Assembly: GCF_003473485.1 (NCBI RefSeq) | Contig: NC_053042.1 | Coordinates: 53,469,762-53,533,761, forward strand | Reading direction: 5' to 3' | DNA length: 64,000 nt | Source: Medicago truncatula | Taxonomy: Eukaryota; Streptophyta; Magnoliopsida; Fabales; Fabaceae | Shown here: positions 57,635 through 64,000 of the stretch, in pieces | Layout of the letters: every line of letters starts with the position of its first letter | How positions within the stretch are numbered: position 1 is the stretch's first letter | Program-made: the position numbers and the translations under genes | Notes under the pieces: generated by a model | Database searches by the model: none | Seen by the model: only the letters and a program-made list of their open reading frames with translations | What the model was told of the DNA's origin: nothing

Positions 57635-59068
57635 GGCTAAATTACCTTTTTGGTCCTCTAACTAAAAATTGATTTATTTCGGTCCCTTAAGTTTCTCACC
57701 GTTACTACATTTAGTCATTTCCGTTAAATTTAATTAAAAAAACATTAGGTTTTATCAAATCATCATCTTCATTCAACTTCTTCATCATCTTCTTCATTCA
57801 CATTCATAAAAAAACAGCAAAACAAAAATTTGAAAAATAAAATAAAGTTCTTCATACAACTTGAAATCACTACTCTATAACACCTAATTTTTCTGCATCT
57901 TATTCCCCTTCTTCAACATCATCTTTATCACATCGTTATCATCCACCCCATCATCATCTTCTTCTTCGTTCAAACCCACAAACACATAAATTTCTCAAGA
58001 AACCCCATATCAATTTTGAATTTAATTTGTCTTTCAACAAAGAATCATAATCGAAAAAAGGTTAGCAATTGAGTATTGAATTCGTTTTATGTCATTCAAG
58101 CAAAGCAGATTTATCAGATTCAATTTTATCCCTTTTTATTTCCCCCCCTTTCAGAACCCTAATTTTATGTTGGTAGTGCTCGATTTTGTTGTTGTGGTTA
58201 ATGGGTTGTTGTGATTGTTTGTTGTAGGGTTTTTGTTGTTGTTGTTTGTTCATGTTGCTGAGTTTTGTTCTTGCTGTTGTTGATGGTGTTCTTCCTATTT
58301 TCCAGAAATTGATGAACCCTAACGTTTTTTAATTAAATTTAACGTAAAGAACTAAATGTAGTAATGGTGAGATGTTCATATTGATCTATTATGCGCCTTT
58401 GCATTTGGCTTTGATTAGACCTCATACAATCACTGTCCTAACTCTACCGTATCTTTTCTTTAATTTCGTATACAAAAACAACAAACACTATTATTCGGCG
58501 GATTCTCACTTTTATTTGGATTACGGATACAAGAATCCAAATTCAATACGTAAATTTCGTATTTACAAAGTATTCTTTAACAATATTTTTTTTTCCAGTT
58601 ATCAAACACCTTGCTTTTCCCAAGTTCAATCTTACTAAGATTAATGAACATTTATCCCTTTCGATCCAACAATAAATTGTTATTCTTAACAAGTAGTTTT
58701 CTTGGTTGGTTAATTGGTCATATCTTTTTGATGAAATGTATTGGATTGATATTATTAGTTTGGTCAAAGCAAAAAAATTCGATCAAATCTAAGTTAACTA
58801 TGCGATTTGATAAGTACATTCTATTACAATTGCGAAATTATGTGGGTCAAATATTTGTTGTTTTTTCATTTGTTACCGTTGCCCACTATTTAGGCAGAAC
58901 ACCGGTTCCATATTTATATACTTATACGGATGAAATCTTATAATACGACGAGAAAGAAAAGGATGAAATCAATGGTGAAAGTTTAAGAGACCGAAATAAA
59001 TCAATTTTTAGTTAGAAGACCAATCTGATACCAATTAAATAATTAAAGGCCAAAAAGGTAATTTAGCC
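57635..59068. mobile_element. Mutator-type foldback element carrying plastid DNA
   Basis: Left end GGCTAAATTACCTTTTTGGT; right end is its complement (AAAAAGGTAATTTAGCC). The 9-bp direct repeat ATTATTTTT flanks it exactly (57,626-57,634 and 59,069-59,077). The arms share TTGATTTATTTCGGTCCCTT and complement. A third stretch near 58,327-58,370 mirrors 57,697-57,745 (TCTCACCGTTACTACATTTA), showing that the right arm is split by the ycf1 insert. Without the insert the element would be about 830 bp. Confidence 0.85.
58371..58970 (+). pseudogene. ycf1: Plastid ycf1 (Tic214) 5' fragment in the nucleus (NUPT)
   Basis: ycf1 encodes a large subunit of the plastid inner-envelope protein import apparatus. 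The frame from about 58,375 reads [20 protein letters not shown] and [20 protein letters not shown]. The frame from about 58,643 reads NIYPFRSNNKLLFLTSSFLG, WLIGHIFLMKCIGLILLVW and LRNYVGQIFVVFSFVTVAHY, then LGRTPVP. These are the N-terminal membrane spans of Ycf1, missing roughly the first 80 residues and everything after about residue 270. A frameshift between about 58,600 and 58,640 and a stop at 58,941 break it. The 8-bp repeat AATGGTGA flanks the insert (58,363-58,370 and 58,971-58,978). In the nucleus it cannot function. Confidence 0.88.
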
Positions 59069-59530
59069 ATTATTTTTTTACAATCGCATCCACACAGCTC
59101 AATCTAAAAATAGATTATAGATGAAAAGGGTTCAAAAAATAAGTCTAGAGTCATCACTCATATTTTCCAGAAACAGGATAATGGAGAGTGTATACAGAAG
59201 GGAAAAATACGCACTGATTAAATGTGTTGTTAAATATATCTTTGATAATATATAGTAATTGTACCTTTCAAAGAGTAATTGTAGCAACGATTGCACAGGT
59301 GTTCTCAGTGGATTTGTATATTGATAGTGAATTAAGCTCTATTTTTATTTTATTTGTTAATCGAAATTGATATTAGAACATGAGATATAACACACTCAAA
59401 AGTCTCAAGCCAACAACTCTATGCCAAACCCAAATGAGTTTAATGAAGCTCTTGCTTACTAACAAAAGTGTTTAAGTTAATCCAAGCAGTTTGATGGTTT
59501 GATTATTGTTGTTGAAAGGAGAGAGGAAAA

Positions 59531-59654
59531 ATGAAATGTCATACAACCGTTTATAATTTTGAATGTTTTATCTTTTAAATTTAAATATAAGTTAAATTTT
59601 GAAATGTCATTTATAGTTTTGTATGTTTTATCTTTTAAATTTAAATAGAAGTTG
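59531..59654. repeat. ~66-bp tandem duplication
   Basis: GAAATGTCAT...TTTATAnTTTTGnATGTTTT, then ATCTTTTAAATTTAAATA, occurs twice in direct order (about 59,531 and 59,600). Non-coding. Confidence 0.8.
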
Positions 59655-60244
59655 CAGAACACAGTTGCTTACTAGTTTAATATCTGGCCATAGAGCTTGA
59701 CAAAAAAAATAAATAAATAAAAAATTGGCCATAGAAGTTTTTTCTTTTGTAGGTGATCTGGCAAAATAACTTGACAAAGGAAATCATGCACACATATATA
59801 TTGTTTCATTTTATTCTACCATTCTACCAATTTTAATTCCCATCAAAATCAATCAGCAAACTGAGAAGTTATTCTACTATTCTATCACTAGGGGCATCTT
59901 GAATAGTAACATTCACCTAGAGAACATTTTTTTTTTTTTGAGGGATCACCTAGAGAACATATGAATCATGAATGAGTACCCACTACCCAGGGCCATGATC
60001 GAGTTTTAAGAAAACCGTATCAAATCGGATTTTAAATATGCTTATTGCATATTTTAAGATAGGTTAATTTGCAGGTACCTTGAAGTGCGGTTAGATACAG
60101 GTACTCAATAAATAAATTTTATTTATTATTTAAATTTATTTTAAAATACATTAATTTGAAAATATGATATGACATTGAATAATTGGATGAATGATAAACC
60201 TGAACAATGGTGGTGGGTTGACAGTTCAAAACAATTATGTGTAT

Positions 60245-60430
60245 TCTATACTATATATAAAAGAAATACATGATTTTAGATCGTCTTTTTTAACTTCCAA
60301 TTATACTTTTAAACAAATTGACTATAAAGATGCTATTTTGTTGGTGTCATTCACAAACATAAAAAATTGTAAAAGATAAGTATAATATGTTACAAAATAA
60401 AAGTGCAAAATATCTATTATACATACCCAT
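60245..60430 (+). mobile_element. Helitron-related 5' fragment facing the next element
   Basis: TCTATACTATATATAAAAGA, then ATTTTAGATCGTC and TTGTTGGTGTCATTCACA, aligns with the 5' part of the minus-strand Helitron at 60,524-60,851. Here it is on the plus strand and has no 3' terminus of its own. Confidence 0.55.
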
Positions 60431-60523
60431 AATTTTAATCAAAATCAAAATAATTTTAATCAAAATTTCATAAAAACTAATACTCATAATTTATACGCAT
60501 TAACTTGAACACTGTTATTTATA

Positions 60524-60851
60524 ACTAGCAGATAGACGGGCACTCACGTGCCCGTCTCTCTGCTCTTTTATCGCGCCAATGTTTGTAAATTATTCACGGT
60601 ATTTTTTATGAAATTTTGATTTTGATTAAAAGTACATAGATTAGATGTTTGTGGATTTCAAATTATAACAAACCCAACAAACCTTCTTTATCCTTTTTAA
60701 TGACACCAATAATATAACAAATATAATATACATTCTTATATTTTTTAATGACACCAACGATATAACAATATTTTTAAAAAATTGTTCAAAAGTATAATTA
60801 AAATAATGAAAAAGTCGATCCAAAATCCCCTATTTCCTTTATAGATATAGA
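60524..60851 (-). mobile_element. Short non-autonomous Helitron, both ends present
   Basis: On the minus strand it starts A|TCTATATCTATAAAGGAAAT at 60,851. It ends with a perfect 9-bp hairpin, GACGGGCAC - loop - GTGCCCGTC (60,556-60,535), then TATCTG and CTAGT|T at 60,524. A and T flanks with no target duplication, TC start, hairpin and CTAGT end are the full Helitron signature. 328 bp, non-coding. Confidence 0.85.
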
Positions 60852-61129
60852 TATAATTAAAAATATATATCACTATATGATAAGATGTGTGAACGTAATT
60901 GGCTGTATATTTTTATCCTGTTACTGTTAATGCACTATGGATATTGCACTTTTTCAAAGAAAATATTTAGATTACAGGAGAGAAGGCACAACTGAATCTT
61001 TTTTTTTTTTTCTCCAGTGAAAATATAGCAACTCACAAAGTCAACAATAGTGTTTTATTTTTTTTTGTTACAAAGTTAAATGAGACAGAAAAGAAAGCAA
61101 ACCCAAAAAAAAAAAAAACTATATACAGA

Positions 61130-61690
61130 GCCAAAATTCTACGGAGTTTGTAAAGATGAGGTTCGATTAGTCTGTCGGAGGAGAGAGGTGAACCACGAGC
61201 TTCAAGGTAGAAGAGGTACTGAGCTTTGTTAGGAAATTTGCACAACTATTTTTTTATTTTTATTTTTTATCAAGGGTGTGAGCAATGGAAGATACAGATC
61301 AAGGTTGAGAAAATCCTTGATGTCTTGAATCAAAGTAGCATGTTTATGTAATTTGAGAGTATGCTTCTTGATGATATGAATACAATGAAGGGAATGCATG
61401 TAGCAAATAACAATTAGAAAGTTCAACTTCTTATTCAATAACGACTCTCGGCAAATCACATGAAGTTCAACACGAAGGATGTCAGATGCACCTGAAATGT
61501 AACCTGAGATATAAAACCTAGAAGGGTGACAAAGTCAACATTAATAACGATGCAACTATGATTAAAAGAATTCCATTGAACCCATCTATCCACAAGACTT
61601 GTAGTCGATGAACCAGAGAAGAAAGAGTTTGAGAGTTGAAGAGAAGTTGTGAGCTTCCATGACGAGAAGGTAGATGGGTGTTTATGATAA
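61130..61690 (-). pseudogene. Decayed RNase H-like domain of a retroelement
   Basis: Minus-strand pieces: DRWVQWNSFNHSCIVINVD (about 61,600-61,545), then YMHSLHCIHIIKKHTLKLHK followed by HATLIQDIKDFLNL (about 61,400-61,300), then LEARGSPLSSDRLIEPHLY (about 61,205-61,150). The order and wording fit plant LINE/RVT_3-type RNase H proteins ('W..P...c..lNvDGs', 'sDSl.ci..i', 'lI.DIk.ll'). The catalytic Asp after the first block lacks its Gly-Ser context, and frames change several times, so it is dead. Confidence 0.55.
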
Positions 61691-63655
61691 CGAGAGTTGA
61701 TTGTTTTTTAATAAGTTTAATTTGTAACGTTAAGAGTTCAAACCTCGATAGTTATAATGGTTAATTTAGTTAATTCCACTATCATTAAACTTTTTAATTT
61801 TTGAATGTATTTATCTCACTATAAGTAAAATCTTTTACTATTTCTTTTGAAAAATAAAGGGTCTCCGACTTTATCATATACTGGAGTAAAGTGTGGGAAT
61901 GAATCCCAACAAATGTAAATCTCATAATGTTTCTTATATCTCAACTACACATTTAGATTCGTCTTTTCTTTAATATCCATCAAATGTAGAAATAGATTTC
62001 ATAATGTTTATTGACGTAAATGTAACAATTGCGAAAAATTGAGAGAATCATAGTTGAAAGAATCCATTTCGGTGAAGTGTCTGCTTGTTTACATTTCTAA
62101 ATACCTTTAACTTTTTTATTAAGCTCAATTATTGTGGTTTTGTCTCGTGTACAGCTAAGCTTATAATAAATTTCTCAGCAACATGGTTTATTGAGAAAAA
62201 AAAAAGATATATTTCTAAAAGAAATAATCAAATCAAATAGATGGTAACCTCGTAAGGGACCTTTTGTACTTGTGGGCTGCAATGCAACAACCAATCAGCA
62301 AAGGAAAGTAAAAGGATCCCACCATGAACATGAACATGAAGTCAGTCTCATTCTCCAAATGGAGTTTGGTCTAGTCACGCTTTGTTTACATTACATTTGA
62401 CAGTGAGAGATGTATTGTCGATTTTGATTGAAAGTAAAGAAAGAATTATATCCATCCATCCATCTACCAATCTAATCTTCTTCTTGTCTTGCATTTCAAA
62501 TGTTCCAATTCACATGAATTAGCACAATTGGTGCACATGCAATTATGTGCATATGCCACCTTTTTTCTTTTCTCCTAAAGAGTGAGTTTTCATTATCTAA
62601 AGTCTAAACCAACGATTGGATACGCCAGCTTATCCACCTGACACATCATACATATATCGTCATATATCAATAATATGCTGCTACGATTCTGCTTTTTTAT
62701 AGGAGTAATATTAACAACAATAATAATAGTAATTATATACAAAAGCATAATAAAAATTATTATCTTATAAAAAAGATACTAAATTTTAGTGTTATCACTT
62801 TGTTATTATTATTTTTTTAAAAAGGAAACTGAAATTTAGTTACCACTTTAAGTTCGGACAAGGAACATCATCAACATTAGACCGATAATCAACGATATAA
62901 TCACGGAAGATATAAGAAAAGGATAAATGACGGCATAAGAACATCCAATAGAGTGGTATGTTGTGGTTTATGTGAATGCGAGTAATAATAATTAGGATCG
63001 TTCCTAAGATTTTAGGAGCACCGTGTAAATTTAGAAAATAATATCCTTAATAATTTAAATAATATCCATAAAAAAGTTATTGGCAGAATTGTAAATAATT
63101 TATTTATGATTAAGATTTTTAAAAATTTATTATTGATGATTGTCAACGTAAATTCGTTAGTTTATCTTCTGAAATATTAAATTGCAGATAAAAATATAAC
63201 AATTTAAATTTATAAAAGCTCCTATGATATAAAAATAACAGAAATGGCTAATATTATTTAGAGTTAAGCATGCATTACGAAAATAATTATTAGGATCAAA
63301 TAAGTTTTAAGGTATTTTCAACATAATTTTAAAGTGATTTTCAATCTAAAAAATAAAATCTCTTGTGTGTTATATTACTCAATTTTTTTGTTTAGGAAAC
63401 GGTTTTCTTGATTCATGATATAAAAACAACTAATCTCGGGCTTAGGCCCCTTTGTTTCCCAAAATAAAAACAACTAATCTTAAATGATTTTTTAGCAATC
63501 TCAATATTTGATTGTGTGGATTGAGAGAGATTATATTTATTAATTTTCATTTGAAGTATTTCTTTTACTATAAATTTGACGACCACCGTTATATTCTAAA
63601 CTATTTCAACATTAGCAAACATATCCATTCTCCATTATATTCTAAACTATTTTAA
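61691..63655. other. Gene-free spacer
   Basis: At 61,690-61,790, AGAGTTCAAACCTCGATAGT and the following text resemble a worn SINE B-box region. CATC repeats near 62,450-62,465 are a short microsatellite. Nothing else recognised. Confidence 0.45.
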
Positions 63656-63659
63656 CATT

Positions 63660-63745
63660 GTCCTCGTGAGCTTAACTCAATTGGTTTGAACAATGCATAA
63701 TATATGTAAGTTCAGAGTTTAAACTCTGGCCACCATCAAAAAAAC
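63660..63745 (+). mobile_element. SINE fragment, plus strand
   Basis: GTGAGCTTAACTCAATTGGT (A-box), CAATGCATAATATATG spacer, GTTCAGAGTTTAAACTCTGG (worn B-box) and CCACC, followed by an A-run. Same family as the minus-strand copies at 18,526 and 18,775. Confidence 0.65.
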
Positions 63746-63911
63746 TATTTTAACACTAATAATAACATTTGCATATTTAGATTCTCTATATTTTTATAAT
63801 AACAGTTGCATTCTAAATTATTTTAGCACTAATAATAACATTTGCAGATTTAGATTCTCTATATTTTTCAAGTCCTTAAATTTTTTTTTGAAGGAAGTCC
63901 TTAAATGCGTG

Positions 63912-63932
63912 TGTGTATATATATATATATAT
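63912..63932. repeat. TA microsatellite
   Basis: GTGTGTGTATATATATATAT type run followed by a long T-run. A similar AT run occurs at 32,464-32,483. Confidence 0.8.
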
Positions 63933-64000
63933 TTTTTTTTTTTGGCACCCTTCAAAATATGAGGTTATGTACGGTATTACAACCTGAGGATGATACTTAT

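Noticed and set aside
58611..58943. 110-codon open frame as a possible nuclear membrane protein gene
   Set aside because: It is part of a frameshifted plastid ycf1 fragment with no promoter or start of its own.

Overview
The window looks like nuclear DNA of a flowering plant, most likely a legume close to Medicago truncatula. The genes are intron-split with GT..AG boundaries, the intergenic DNA is very AT-rich, and families present are plant-specific (DUF1639, LIFEGUARD, ALMT, DUF1645-like). Small DNA transposons are dense, and one insert derives from the plastid gene ycf1. The genus is inference; no species marker was tested.

Layout. 1-7.3 kb: no gene; a tRNA-derived SINE with a clear target-site duplication, a Mutator-type MITE and a foldback element. 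7.3-12.5 kb: a decayed Helitron on the minus strand with a canonical 3' end, a PIF1-helicase tail, a broken RPA-like gene, a long ~80-bp minisatellite and a small three-exon B3-like gene remnant whose intron is made of repeats. 13.4-18.2 kb, minus: complete cysteinyl-tRNA synthetase, 9 exons, 552 aa. 19.8-28.3 kb, plus: two DUF1639 paralogues about 7.6 kb apart; the second is intact (240 aa), the first has lost its first splice donor and ends early. 28.8-29.5 kb, minus: ALMT malate-channel pseudogene. 31.1-32.8 kb, minus: complete LIFEGUARD/BAX-inhibitor-like membrane protein, 4 exons, 240 aa. 36.8-37.6 kb, minus: single-exon DUF1645/MAKR-like gene, 267 aa. 38-44.4 kb: transposon and LINE relics, including one MULE-type element nested inside another element. 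44.8-56.5 kb, plus: complete glutaminyl-tRNA synthetase, 22 exons, 794 aa, its introns loaded with MITEs. 57.6-64 kb: a Mutator-type foldback element carrying a plastid ycf1 fragment, a short non-autonomous Helitron, an RNase H-like relic and a SINE.

The genes do not form a pathway. The two tRNA synthetases are unrelated housekeeping neighbours 26 kb apart on opposite strands. The notable biology is transposon-driven: nesting, carriage of gene and organelle fragments, and loss of a splice site in a tandem paralogue. I found no new defence or metabolic system. Exon boundaries were deduced by eye from reading frame, conserved protein sequence and GT/AG signals; in every gene I call intact, the joined exons keep one open frame.
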